From SVTX01 sp045658225 (GTDB lineage Bacteria > Bacillota > Clostridia > Oscillospirales > CAG-272), in NCBI GenBank assembly GCA_045658225.1, contig JAZOUO010000083.1, positions 1 to 40,576 of the forward strand: 40,576 nucleotides of DNA, written 5' to 3'. The position numbers were made by a program, and so were the translations under genes. Under the pieces are notes generated by a model. That model was not told the origin of the DNA. It saw only the letters and a list, made by a program, of their open reading frames with translations, and searched no databases. Below, piece by piece: positions 22,461 to 32,000 of the stretch. The first letter of the stretch is position 1. Each line of letters begins with the position of its first letter.

Positions 22461-23177
22461 ATGGGATGTCCTGTTTATAAGAGAGTTCTGATAAAAATTT
22501 CGGGCGAGGCGCTTGCTCACGATAATAAAAAGGGTGAGCTTTACGACTTCGACTTTATGGACAAGGTCGCGTCGGTTATAAAAAAGTGTGTTGACGAGGG
22601 CGTGCAGGTTGCGGTTATCGTCGGCGCGGGAAATATCTGGCGAGGCGCTAAAGGAACTGCTATTTCAAGATGTCGCGGGGACCACATGGGTATGCTTGCA
22701 ACGGTAATAAATGCGCTCGCGCTTCAGGACACATTCTTGCGCGCAGGAATGGACGCGAGAGTTCTCTCGTCGGTAGAGATGAACACCTTTGCTGATTTCT
22801 ACACACAGAGAGATGCCAACGATCTTCTGAATGCAGGCAAGGTGGTTATACTTGCGGGCGGATCGGGAGTTCCGTTCTTCTCAACGGACACACCCGCTGT
22901 GGTACGCGCGGCAGAGATAGAAGCTGACGCGGTGCTTATGGCAAAGAACGTTGACGGTGTCTATACCGCCGACCCCAAGACAGACCCCACGGCTCGGAAA
23001 ATAGACGATATTACTTATTCCGAAATTCTGGAGAAAAATCTCCGTGCATTCGATATGACCGCGGTTTCGTTCTGCAACGATAACGACATAACCTCGTTCG
23101 CATTCGGACTTTCCAATCCCGACAACATCTACGAAATTATCATGGGTAAATCTGTGGGAACAAAAATGCATAAATGA
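22461..23177 (+). CDS. pyrH: UMP kinase
   Basis: PyrH phosphorylates UMP to UDP in pyrimidine nucleotide synthesis and belongs to the amino-acid-kinase fold. The 238-residue length is typical. Visible motifs are Lys-Ile-Ser-Gly-Glu-Ala-Leu at the N terminus, Val-Gly-Ala-Gly-Asn-Ile-Trp-Arg-Gly (about residues 55-63), Gly-Gly-Ser-Gly-Val-Pro-Phe-Phe-Ser-Thr-Asp-Thr and Ala-Lys-Asn-Val-Asp-Gly-Val-Tyr. AAGGAG lies about 10 bases before the ATG. It heads the conserved Firmicute run pyrH-frr-uppS-cdsA-dxr-rseP-ispG-polC and has its own promoter. Confidence 0.96.
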   Translation: MGCPVYKRVLIKISGEALAHDNKKGELYDFDFMDKVASVIKKCVDEGVQVAVIVGAGNIWRGAKGTAISRCRGDHMGMLATVINALALQDTFLRAGMDARVLSSVEMNTFADFYTQRDANDLLNAGKVVILAGGSGVPFFSTDTPAVVRAAEIEADAVLMAKNVDGVYTADPKTDPTARKIDDITYSEILEKNLRAFDMTAVSFCNDNDITSFAFGLSNPDNIYEIIMGKSVGTKMHK

Positions 23178-23219
23178 CAGACACTTTATCATAATCATAT
23201 ACAGAGAAAGGGAATTATT

Positions 23220-23774
23220 ATGGGATACAATACTAAAGACATCGAAATCAAAATGCAGAAATCTATCGCTTCTTATGAAGAAAATCTTTCGTCTATCCGC
23301 GCAAGCCAGGCGAATCCTGCAGTACTTAACCGCGTGACGTTTGACTACTGGGGCTCTCCCACAGAGATCACGTCTATGGCAGGTGTATCTGTTGCAGACG
23401 CAAAAACTCTCGTTATTACACCCTACGATGCAAGCACACTTAAGGCTATGGAAAAGGCGATCCTTATGTCCGACATCGGCATTACGCCCTCGAACGACGG
23501 TAAGGTTATCCGTCTTGTATTCCCACAGCTTACAGAGGAGCGCCGTCGTGACCTTGCAAAGCAGGTTCAGAAAATGGGTGAAGAAGCAAAGGTTGCAGTA
23601 AGAAATCTCCGCAGAACCGCAAATGACGATATCAAAAAGCAGAAGAAGGACAATCTTCTCACAGAGGACGACGTAAAGAATGCTGAAAAAGCAGTTCAGG
23701 ATCTTACCGACAAGTACATCAAGAATATTGATACGCTTACCGCGAAGAAGGAAAAGGATATTCTTACGGTTTAA
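23220..23774 (+). CDS. frr: Ribosome recycling factor
   Basis: Frr works with EF-G to split the post-termination ribosome. The 184-residue, three-helix-bundle protein has the expected features: Met-Gln-Lys-Ser-Ile-Ala...Leu-Ser-Ser-Ile-Arg-Ala-Ser-Gln-Ala-Asn-Pro near residues 12-35, Val-Ile-Arg-Leu-Val-Phe-Pro-Gln-Leu-Thr-Glu-Glu-Arg-Arg near 98-111, and Val-Arg-Asn-Leu-Arg-Arg-Thr-Ala-Asn-Asp near 128. It follows pyrH by 42 bases, the usual order. AGAAAGGGA precedes the ATG. A hairpin with a short U-rich tail separates it from uppS. Confidence 0.95.
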   Translation: MGYNTKDIEIKMQKSIASYEENLSSIRASQANPAVLNRVTFDYWGSPTEITSMAGVSVADAKTLVITPYDASTLKAMEKAILMSDIGITPSNDGKVIRLVFPQLTEERRRDLAKQVQKMGEEAKVAVRNLRRTANDDIKKQKKDNLLTEDDVKNAEKAVQDLTDKYIKNIDTLTAKKEKDILTV

Positions 23775-23817
23775 TCCGAATGTTTGAGCGCAGCACAAAC
23801 ATACCGACTAAATTGAC

Positions 23818-23850
23818 AGCGGGAGTTAAAACACTCCCGCTTTAATTTTG
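23818..23850 (+). terminator. Hairpin terminator, possibly partial, after frr
   Basis: Arms AGCGGGAGT (23818-23826) and ACTCCCGCT (23833-23841), 6-nt loop, then TTTAATTTT. The broken U tract suggests partial read-through into uppS, which has no clear promoter of its own. Confidence 0.7.
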
Positions 23851-23872
23851 AAGCATGGGGAGTTTATGGTCT

Positions 23873-24601
23873 ATGGCTAAAATCAGCGAGGAAACAAAAC
23901 AGCTAAGACAAGCCGTACTTGACAGCGGTCTTAAGCACGTAGCGTTTATAATGGACGGAAACGGTCGTTGGGCGCAGAAGCGTGGAATGCCGCGAGAATA
24001 CGGTCACAAGCACGGAACTGAGACGTTCAAGCGAGTTATATCTCATTGTTATGACCTTGGTATTGAGTGTATCACCGTATATGCTTTTTCCACAGAGAAC
24101 TGGAAAAGACCGCGAAACGAGATTGATTCCATAATGAGGCTTCTTGAGAGCTATCTTGATGGAAAATATCCCGATGAGGCTTGCGTAAAGTTCATAGGCG
24201 ACAGAACGCCACTGAGTGACAAGCTTAAAACAAAGATGGAGAAGGCTGAAAAAGACACTGATGGCAGACCCTTCAGAGTTAACGTGGCTTTGAATTACGG
24301 CTCAAGGGCAGAAATAACGAACGTATTTAACCAATTGATGTCAGAAGGCATATCTCAAATCACCGAGACTGATATAACCTCGCATCTTTACACAAGCGGC
24401 TCGCCCGAGCTTGATCTTGTAGTAAGAACGGGCGGAGACTTGAGAATATCAAACTTTCTTTTATGGCAGGCGGCGTACGCTGAATTTTATTTTACCGATA
24501 CGCTCTGGCCCGATCTCTCGGACGACGATATAAATGACGCTGTAAGGTCATTCTGCTCGAGGAACAGAAGATTTGGCGGTCTTGACAAAACCGCTGAATA
24601 A
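23873..24601 (+). CDS. uppS: Undecaprenyl diphosphate synthase (cis-prenyltransferase)
   Basis: UppS condenses isopentenyl diphosphate onto farnesyl diphosphate to make the C55 carrier for peptidoglycan. I start at the ATG at 23873 (Met-Ala-Lys-Ile), with GGGGAG about 11 bases upstream; an in-frame ATG at 23855 lacks a ribosome site. The 242-residue protein has Phe-Ile-Met-Asp-Gly-Asn-Gly-Arg-Trp-Ala near residue 25 (catalytic Asp), Tyr-Ala-Phe-Ser-Thr-Glu-Asn-Trp-Lys-Arg-Pro and Leu-Val-Val-Arg-Thr-Gly-Gly-Asp-Leu-Arg-Ile-Ser-Asn. It precedes cdsA by 33 bases, the conserved order. Confidence 0.95.
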   Translation: MAKISEETKQLRQAVLDSGLKHVAFIMDGNGRWAQKRGMPREYGHKHGTETFKRVISHCYDLGIECITVYAFSTENWKRPRNEIDSIMRLLESYLDGKYPDEACVKFIGDRTPLSDKLKTKMEKAEKDTDGRPFRVNVALNYGSRAEITNVFNQLMSEGISQITETDITSHLYTSGSPELDLVVRTGGDLRISNFLLWQAAYAEFYFTDTLWPDLSDDDINDAVRSFCSRNRRFGGLDKTAE

Positions 24602-24634
24602 TAAAGCTTATAGATTTTTACACGGAGTAAAATT

Positions 24635-25471
24635 ATGTTAAAAAGAATTATTACATCAATACTTGCACTTTGCGTTTTCGTACCCGCAATTATTTTTTCG
24701 GATACTATGCTTTTTCCTGTATTGGTAGCAGTATGCGCGTTTCTTGGATGCTATGAGATGTTCTCGTGCACAGGATTTAAAAATAATATCTGGCTTACAT
24801 TTCCAGTATATGCAGTGGCACTTGTTTTGCCTATTGCGAAAAGGCTTATTTTGCCCGAGACATTTACTACGCTGTCGCTTTGTATTGCGGGCTTAGTAAT
24901 CGTATATATGCTTTGCGTGGCGGTGCTCCAGCACAAAAGAATATCCGTGACAGATCTCGGTCTTGCCTTTGCGGGATGCTTTTACATCATATTTGCATTC
25001 ATAGGTATAATATATCTCCACGACGATATAGAATACGGCAAGTACATATATCTGCTCGTATTTCTGTGCGCGTGGATCACTGACATATTTGCATACTTTA
25101 CCGGGTGGCTTTTCGGCAAACACAAGCTTATACCCGAGGTCAGCCCCAAAAAGACAATCGAGGGTGCCGTCGGCGGAACAGTGTTCTGTATTGCAGCAAC
25201 CATAATATTTGGAGTAGTTATAGTCAACCTATTTAATCCCAACGGAAACATCGAGGCAAACTATCTTATGCTTGGAATAAGCGGATTGCTCCTATCCGTC
25301 GTATCCCAGTTTGGAGACCTTGTAATGTCACTTATAAAGCGTCATTACGGTATTAAGGACTACGGCAAAATATTCCCCGGACACGGAGGAATACTTGACA
25401 GATTTGACTCTGTTATGGCGGTGTGCGTAGTGCTTACGTTTATTTGTACTTACTTTAATCTTTTAGTATAA
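24635..25471 (+). CDS. cdsA: Phosphatidate cytidylyltransferase
   Basis: CdsA is an integral membrane enzyme that makes CDP-diacylglycerol from phosphatidate and CTP, the branch point of phospholipid synthesis. The 278-residue protein has about eight hydrophobic segments. The CDP-DG synthase signature is seen near the C terminus: Ser-Gln-Phe-Gly-Asp-Leu-Val-Met-Ser-Leu-Ile-Lys-Arg, then Lys-Asp-Tyr-Gly-Lys-Ile-Phe-Pro-Gly-His-Gly-Gly-Ile-Leu-Asp-Arg-Phe-Asp-Ser. CGGAG lies about 9 bases before the ATG. It is followed after 27 bases by dxr. Confidence 0.95.
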   Translation: MLKRIITSILALCVFVPAIIFSDTMLFPVLVAVCAFLGCYEMFSCTGFKNNIWLTFPVYAVALVLPIAKRLILPETFTTLSLCIAGLVIVYMLCVAVLQHKRISVTDLGLAFAGCFYIIFAFIGIIYLHDDIEYGKYIYLLVFLCAWITDIFAYFTGWLFGKHKLIPEVSPKKTIEGAVGGTVFCIAATIIFGVVIVNLFNPNGNIEANYLMLGISGLLLSVVSQFGDLVMSLIKRHYGIKDYGKIFPGHGGILDRFDSVMAVCVVLTFICTYFNLLV

Positions 25472-25498
25472 AAATTTACACGGAAAGGACTGAAGCTT

Positions 25499-26677
25499 TT
25501 GCAAAATTATAAATACCCAGATATGATAGTGCTCGGCTCCACTGGCTCTGTCGGGGAGCAGGCTATAGACGTTGCGCAAAAGCTCGGTGTGAGTGTTAAT
25601 GCGATCTCGGCTCATAGAAGCTCAAAAAGAGTAGAAGAGCAGGCAAGGGCATTTAGCGTTCAGGCGTGCGCTATGAGCGATGAAACTGCGGCTGCGGATC
25701 TCAAAATAAGACTCGCTGATACCGATATTAAGGTGTATGCGGGCACGCAAGGCATCTGCGAGATGATAACCAATATAGGCACCGACAATGATGCAGGGCA
25801 GATAGTAGAAAATTCAATAGTGGGCGAGGCGGGACTTTTGCCGACTATCGCCACACTTAAAGCGGGCAAGAGACTTGCTCTTGCAAACAAAGAATCTCTC
25901 GTCGCGGGCGGCGAGATAGTAATGCCATTGGCAAAAGCGTCGGGGCAGGATATTCTGCCCGTTGATAGCGAGCATTGCGCAATATTTCAGTGCTTGCGCG
26001 CGGGAAAGCCACATGAGATAAAAAAGATAATTCTTACCGCATCGGGCGGGCCGTTCTTTGGATATACCAAAAATCAGCTTTCCGAGATCACGGTAGAGCA
26101 TGCACTAGCTCATCCCACGTGGAAAATGGGCGCAAAAATAACTATTGACAGCTCAACTCTTATGAATAAGGGATTTGAAGTTATTGAGGCAGTGCATTTG
26201 TTTGGAGTATCACCCGATCAGATTCAGGTCACAATACATCCAGAGAGCATAATTCACTCGGCGGTGGAGTATATTGATAACAGTGTTATTGCGCAAATGT
26301 CCTTGCCTGATATGAGACATTGTGTGCAATACGCATTAACTCATCCAAACAGGCTCGAAGGACCTACCGACGAGCTTGATTTGTTCCGTGTGGGGAAGCT
26401 TTCCTTTGACAGACCCGATACGGAAACCTTTCCGCTTTTGCGCATAGCCTTTGACGCTATAAGGCTTGGCGGAGCTGTTCCTGCCGTGTTAAATGCGGCA
26501 AACGAGGAGGCCGTGGCGGCATTCCTTGAGAAAAAAATATCCTATCTTCAAATATCCGAGGTGGTCGAACATACGATTGACAGTATGAGCTATGCCAAGG
26601 ACATTCATAATCTTGAGGGTATTATGTCTGCTTCTGCGGAGGCAAGACGCATAGCTAATTCTAAAATATATAACTGA
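25499..26677 (+). CDS. dxr: 1-deoxy-D-xylulose 5-phosphate reductoisomerase
   Basis: Dxr makes 2-C-methyl-D-erythritol 4-phosphate with NADPH, the committed step of the MEP isoprenoid pathway, and is the fosmidomycin target. The start is TTG at 25499, chosen because GGAAAGGA lies 10 bases upstream; the first ATG (25523) lacks a ribosome site and would shorten the N terminus. The 392-residue protein has Leu-Gly-Ser-Thr-Gly-Ser-Val-Gly (NADPH binding, near residue 12), Ala-Leu-Ala-Asn-Lys-Glu-Ser-Leu, the metal-binding Asp-Ser-Glu-His-Cys-Ala, and Asn-Lys-Gly-Phe-Glu-Val-Ile-Glu-Ala. ispG lies two genes on, so the window holds two MEP enzymes. Confidence 0.95.
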   Translation: MQNYKYPDMIVLGSTGSVGEQAIDVAQKLGVSVNAISAHRSSKRVEEQARAFSVQACAMSDETAAADLKIRLADTDIKVYAGTQGICEMITNIGTDNDAGQIVENSIVGEAGLLPTIATLKAGKRLALANKESLVAGGEIVMPLAKASGQDILPVDSEHCAIFQCLRAGKPHEIKKIILTASGGPFFGYTKNQLSEITVEHALAHPTWKMGAKITIDSSTLMNKGFEVIEAVHLFGVSPDQIQVTIHPESIIHSAVEYIDNSVIAQMSLPDMRHCVQYALTHPNRLEGPTDELDLFRVGKLSFDRPDTETFPLLRIAFDAIRLGGAVPAVLNAANEEAVAAFLEKKISYLQISEVVEHTIDSMSYAKDIHNLEGIMSASAEARRIANSKIYN

Positions 26678-26700
26678 TAATTATAGGTGGTATAAATTCA

Positions 26701-27885
26701 ATGCCTGTTGTTTACCTCTTGCTCACACTGTTATTGCTTAGCGTAATGGTAGTGATTCACGAGCTTGGACATTTTCTGTTCGCAAAGCTTTTCGGCGTCA
26801 CCGTTCTTGAATTCTCGGTCGGAATGGGACCTGCTATATATACGACTAAAAAGAAAAACAAAAAGAAGAATGATGATATTCCTTTTGAACTTTCCCCATC
26901 CTTCACAAGAGATAGCAAAGCTCCCGCGAGCGATGCACAAGCTACAGATGACGAGTCTACTCCTGAAAATGAGGAGGAGGGCGAGAGCACTGAAAACGCA
27001 AAAACTGCGTTCAGCATAAGAGCCTTGCCCATTGGCGGATATGTCAGTATGGCGGGCGAGGATCAGGCGTCCGAGGATAAAAACGCATTCTGCAATAAAA
27101 AGGTTTGGCAGAGACTGCTCATAACCCTTGCAGGACCAGCGATGAATCTTATCTTAGGATTTCTTTGCGTGTGCATACTCGTGGGAATTGATGGTGCGCA
27201 CAATCAACTTCCGTCAAATACCATATCTTACAACGAGGTAGAGAACTCCATATCCAATACCGGCGAAAACCCGCTTATGAACGGAGATAAAATTATCAAG
27301 GTCAATGGTGTGTACGTTCACACAGGCAACGAGCTTGACTACGAGATAACAAATCAGGGACACGAGCCTCTTGACCTTACGGTAGTGCGTGATGGAAAGC
27401 AGATAGTGCTTGAGAACGTGACATTCCCCGTGTTTGAGACACAGGGTGTTAAAATGGGAAGCATGGACTTTAAGGTCTATCGTGACGAGGTGACGTTTGG
27501 CAACATAATAAAGCACGCCTTTTTCCGTTCAGTCAGCATGGTCAAAATGATAGTTGACAGTATTGTAGATCTTATAGGTGGCAGATACGGAGTGGACGCA
27601 CTTTCAGGCCCTGTGGGAGTCTCCGAGGTGGTCGGTCAGGCAACCCAGAAAGGATTTTATTCCGTGCTTTATCTCTTCAGCTTTATTACTATAAATCTTG
27701 GAGTATTCAATCTTATTCCTTTTCCCGCGCTTGATGGAGGAAGGGTACTTTTCCTCGCATACGAGGGGATTTTCAGGAAACCTGTCAAAAAAGAAGTTGA
27801 GCAGGCAATAAATACCGTTGGACTTATGCTACTTATGGGACTTGCGGTGTTCGTAATGATAAAGGATATATTTACACTGTTTTGA
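26701..27885 (+). CDS. rseP: Site-2 membrane metalloprotease RseP
   Basis: RseP cuts within membrane segments of anti-sigma factors and remnant signal peptides. The zinc motif is His20-Glu-Leu-Gly-His24 in the first membrane helix, and the partner motif Phe-Pro-Ala-Leu-Asp-Gly-Gly-Arg lies near residue 345. One PDZ domain sits around 180-260. Odd here is an insertion of about 55 residues (about 48-103) between the first helix and the conserved Leu-Pro-Ile-Gly-Gly-Tyr-Val: a lysine cluster, then a strongly acidic Asp/Glu/Ser/Thr-rich stretch, probably cytoplasmic. Total 394 residues. AGGTGG precedes the ATG. The position between dxr and ispG is the conserved one. Confidence 0.93.
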   Translation: MPVVYLLLTLLLLSVMVVIHELGHFLFAKLFGVTVLEFSVGMGPAIYTTKKKNKKKNDDIPFELSPSFTRDSKAPASDAQATDDESTPENEEEGESTENAKTAFSIRALPIGGYVSMAGEDQASEDKNAFCNKKVWQRLLITLAGPAMNLILGFLCVCILVGIDGAHNQLPSNTISYNEVENSISNTGENPLMNGDKIIKVNGVYVHTGNELDYEITNQGHEPLDLTVVRDGKQIVLENVTFPVFETQGVKMGSMDFKVYRDEVTFGNIIKHAFFRSVSMVKMIVDSIVDLIGGRYGVDALSGPVGVSEVVGQATQKGFYSVLYLFSFITINLGVFNLIPFPALDGGRVLFLAYEGIFRKPVKKEVEQAINTVGLMLLMGLAVFVMIKDIFTLF

Positions 27886-27896
27886 ATTTAGATGCA

Positions 27897-27929
27897 AGGC
27901 GTGAAATTTTGGAAAAAGGTTTCACGCCT
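27897..27929 (+). other. Perfect hairpin in front of ispG
   Basis: Arms AGGCGTGAAA (27897-27906) and TTTCACGCCT (27920-27929), 13-nt loop, no U tract afterwards. It lies between the rseP stop and the ispG ribosome site at about 27955. Confidence 0.55.
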
Positions 27930-27966
27930 ACATGTGTCAAATGATGAAGAAAAAGGAGGGAAGCTT

Positions 27967-29055
27967 ATGAACTATAATAGCATCAGACGAAAAACCCGTG
28001 AGGTCAGAATTGGCAAAATAGCTGTCGGCGGTAATAACAAAATAGCAATTCAGTCTATGACTAATACAGACACCAAGGATGCAAAAGCGACCCTTGATCA
28101 GATAAAGGAGCTTGCAAGCGCAGGCTGTGATATAGTAAGAATTACCGTGCCTGATATAGAGGCGGCGGAGACCGTCAGATACATAAAGGAGAGTGGTATT
28201 GATACTCCTATAGTAGCTGATATTCATTTTGATTACAGAGCAGCCATCAAATCGGCGGAGTACGGCGTTGACAAGATAAGAATAAACCCCGGCAACATTG
28301 GTGACGACAGCAGAGTATTTGAAGTGGCAAAAATCTGTCGCGAGAAAAATATTCCAATAAGAATAGGCGTAAATAGCGGATCAGTCGAAAAGCATATTCT
28401 TGAAAAGCACGGCGGGCCCACACCCAAGGCTCTTTGCGAGAGCGCGTTTTATCACGCGTCCTTGCTTGAAAAATACGATTTTTATAACACCGTAATTTCC
28501 ATAAAGGCGTCGGGCGTTTCAGAGATGATTGCAGCAAACAGGCTTGTTGCGGAGAGATGCGATTATCCCATACATCTTGGAGTCACCGAGGCGGGAAGCG
28601 AGAGAATGGGAATTATAAAAAGTTCGGCGGGAATAGGCTCGCTTTTGTGTGACGGCATAGGAGATACGTTCCGTGTGTCTCTTACGGCAGATCCCGTGCG
28701 CGAGATTGCCGCCGCAAGAGATATTCTCAGCGCGCTTGCCGTTGAAGGTCAGTGCGGTATGAATATCGTGAGCTGTCCCACCTGCGGACGCACCAAAATT
28801 GACCTTATAACGCTTTCAAAACGCTTTGAAGACGCGGCAAGAGCCGAGGGGCTTCTTGACTATCCTATAAAGGTCGCGCTTATGGGATGTATAGTCAACG
28901 GACCCGGTGAGGCGAGAGAGGCAGATATAGGAATTGCGGGCGGTATTGGAGAAGCTCTCCTTATTTCCCACGGAGAGATTCTTGGTAAGATAAAAGAAGA
29001 AGATATCATAAGCACGCTTATTGAAAAGATAAAGGAAATAAAAGAAAGAGCTTAA
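27967..29055 (+). CDS. ispG: 4-hydroxy-3-methylbut-2-enyl diphosphate synthase (flavodoxin)
   Basis: IspG is the iron-sulfur enzyme that opens MEcPP to HMBPP, the penultimate MEP step. I start at the ATG at 27967 with AAGGAGGG upstream; an earlier in-frame ATG at 27892 has no ribosome site and would run through a hairpin. The 362-residue protein has Val-Gly-Gly-Asn-Asn-Lys-Ile-Ala-Ile-Gln-Ser-Met-Thr-Asn-Thr-Asp and the [4Fe-4S] ligands Ser-Cys-Pro-Thr-Cys-Gly-Arg (about 270) and Met-Gly-Cys-Ile-Val-Asn-Gly-Pro-Gly-Glu (about 310). The polC ATG follows one base after its stop. Confidence 0.95.
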   Translation: MNYNSIRRKTREVRIGKIAVGGNNKIAIQSMTNTDTKDAKATLDQIKELASAGCDIVRITVPDIEAAETVRYIKESGIDTPIVADIHFDYRAAIKSAEYGVDKIRINPGNIGDDSRVFEVAKICREKNIPIRIGVNSGSVEKHILEKHGGPTPKALCESAFYHASLLEKYDFYNTVISIKASGVSEMIAANRLVAERCDYPIHLGVTEAGSERMGIIKSSAGIGSLLCDGIGDTFRVSLTADPVREIAAARDILSALAVEGQCGMNIVSCPTCGRTKIDLITLSKRFEDAARAEGLLDYPIKVALMGCIVNGPGEAREADIGIAGGIGEALLISHGEILGKIKEEDIISTLIEKIKEIKERA

Positions 29056-29056
29056 A

Positions 29057-32000
29057 ATGAGTAAGACTTTTTTAGAAATTTTTTATAAGTACAAGCCCGA
29101 CGGCGACAAAAGAGAAATACTTGAGCTCGCCACGGACATAAAGGTACAGGCAGACAAGGAAAACAGACTGCTTCAGGCACACGTAAGCTTTCCTCGTATA
29201 GTAAAAAAGGACGTCTTGTATCAAATAGAAAGAGAAATAGAAAAAGCATACGAGCTCAACAGAATGACTCTGTTTGTGCATTACCCGTCGGAGCTTTTTG
29301 GGGAGAGCTATATTTCCGAGCTTCTCAGAGAGACCGAAACCATAGGAATAGTTGCCAAGGGGTTTTTCTCAAAATACAGATTCAATCTTGAAAATTCTAC
29401 GCTCACGGTTGAGATACCTTTTTCGGTGGACGGTGTCTCATTGCTTCTTGACGCAAGAACTCCTGAAATAATGCAGGGAATAATACGCTCGGAGTTTGGT
29501 TTGCACGTTAAGGTAAATATCATTCATTCCGACGATATGAGCTTTCTTATGAGCAATAATACTCTTGAGCAGGCTATCCGCGAATTTGACGAGAAAATGA
29601 GCAAGGAAGCGATACTGAACGAGTCAAGACGATACGAGCAGTCTGTGGGACAAGCCGTAGTTGCGGAGCAGACTTTGCCAAGAGTAGCGTCAATATTCAA
29701 TGTCGATGCCACACCCGTAATTGAGGACGGAATCTGCAAGATAGGTCACGCTAAATTTGACATATCATCTCCCGAGTATTTTTGGGGAGACGCATTTACA
29801 ATACAGCCCGTATCTATTGCTTCTATCACAAGACCGCAGAGAAATATCGTTATAGTCGGTACTGTTTCGGGCTTTACTAAGGAGCTTAACCGCGCGGGCG
29901 ACAAGTATAACATAACCTTTGCAGTATTTGACGGCAATTCATCTATTGAGGTCAAGTGCTTCTCCCTTGTACCAGAGGATGTTGACTCTGTTTGTTCGGG
30001 CATTAAGGACGGTGCAGTCGTGGCTCTTTACGGATACGCAAAGCGCGAGATGCGTAAGGATAGAACCGAGGGCTTGGATTTTCAGTTCTTCTTCAGCAAC
30101 GCGGCGAAGATCAAGAAAATATCGCGTACGGACAATGCGCCCGTCAAGAGAGTTGAGCTGCATCTTCATACCAATATGTCCTTTATGGATGCTCTTATAC
30201 ATCCCGACGAGGTAGTAAAGCAAGCAAAGGCGTGGGGACACCCTGCGATAGCGATAACTGACCACGGAAACGTTCAGGGCTATCAGCAAGCAATGCTGAC
30301 GAGCGAGAAGATAGGTCAGAAGGTCATTTACGGTATGGAGGCGTATTTTGTAAACAATACCGCATCCGCTATATACGGTAAATTTAACGAATGCTTTGAC
30401 GCCGAAGCCATTGTATTTGATATTGAAACTACAGGTCTTTCGGCTCAGAACGACAGAATCACTGAAATCGGTGCAGTCAAGATCAAGGGTGGCGATATAA
30501 TTGACACGTTTAATACCTTTGTCAATCCCGAAATGGAGATATCCGCAGAGATCACCGAGCTTACGTCGATTACAAATGAAATGGTCAAGGACGCGCCGCT
30601 TTGCGACGACGCACTCAGACAATTTTTTGATTTCATACATAAGACAAATCCCGCGCACAAGCCCTTGCTTATCGCGCACAACGCAAACTTTGACACGGGC
30701 TTTATACGTGCCGCCGCGCAGAGATATGGAATGGAATTTGACTATCCTTATCTTGATACTCTTGCACTGTCGAGATTTCTCAATCCAGACCTCAAAAAGC
30801 ACAAGCTGGATATAGTCGCAAAGCACTACAGTCTTGAAGAATTTCATCACCACAGAGCGTGTGACGATGCGGACATTCTCGCGAAGATATACTTTAAGAT
30901 GGTAAAGCAGATGCGAGAGAGGGATATTGCGAATTTTACATATCTGTCAAAGGATATGAACGCAAATGCCGATCCACTCAAGGGCGATACTTATCACCAG
31001 ATAATACTTGTAAAAAACAAGATTGGTCTTAAAAATCTTTACAAGCTTGTTTCTTACAGTAATCTTAAATATTTCAAAAAGAGACCGCGTATTCCCAAGA
31101 CCGAGCTTGAAGCTCACAGAGAGGGTCTTATTATAGGATCTGCGTGTGAGGCGGGCGAGCTGTTTATGGCTATACTTGAAAATAAGCCCGAATCCGAAAT
31201 AGAGGAAATAGTCAATTTTTACGATTATCTTGAAATTCAGCCTATTTCCAATAACCGCTTCCTTATTGCAAAAGGTCGTGCAAGAGATGAGGAGGACTTA
31301 AAGAACCTCAACCGCAGAATAGTTGAGCTGGGTGAAAAATACAACAAGCCCGTAGTTGCTACCTGCGACGCTCACTTTATGAACCTTGAGGACGAGATAT
31401 ACCGTCAAATACTTCTTGCAGGTCAGAAATATTCAGATTTTGATACCGAAAGCCAGCTTTATTTCCGCACGACTGAGGAAATGCTTGAGGAGTTCTCATA
31501 TCTTGGCGAGGATAAGGCTTACGAGGTGGTAGTCACAAATACCAACCTTATCAACGATATGATAGACACGGACATCCGTCCGTTCCCCAAGGGGACGTTC
31601 ACTCCTAACATGGAGGGAGCAGAGGAGGATCTTCAACGTATATGCTATGAAAGAGCGAAGTCAATGTACGGAGACCCGCTACCCGATATCGTTGCGCAGA
31701 GACTCGACAAGGAGCTTACCTCGATCATAAAGAACGGATTTGCCGTGCTTTATATGATAGCGCAAAAGCTTGTATGGTATAGCGAAAGTCAGGGGTATCT
31801 TGTAGGCTCACGAGGCTCTGTAGGCTCGTCGTTCGTAGCATCAATGGCGGGAATTTCTGAGGTTAACCCTCTTCCCGCACACTATTGGTGCTCCGAATGT
31901 CAGTATAACGACTTTTCAAATCCCACGGGCGCAGGCTCGGGCTTTGATTTGCCCGACAGAATGTGTCCCCGTTGCGGTAAAAAGCTTCACGCTGACGGTC

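Noticed and set aside
22881..23798. 305-codon frame on the minus strand across pyrH and frr
   Set aside because: It covers two certain genes on the other strand and resembles no protein.
27892..27966. N-terminal extension of IspG
   Set aside because: No ribosome site, passes through a hairpin, and the internal ATG has AAGGAGGG.
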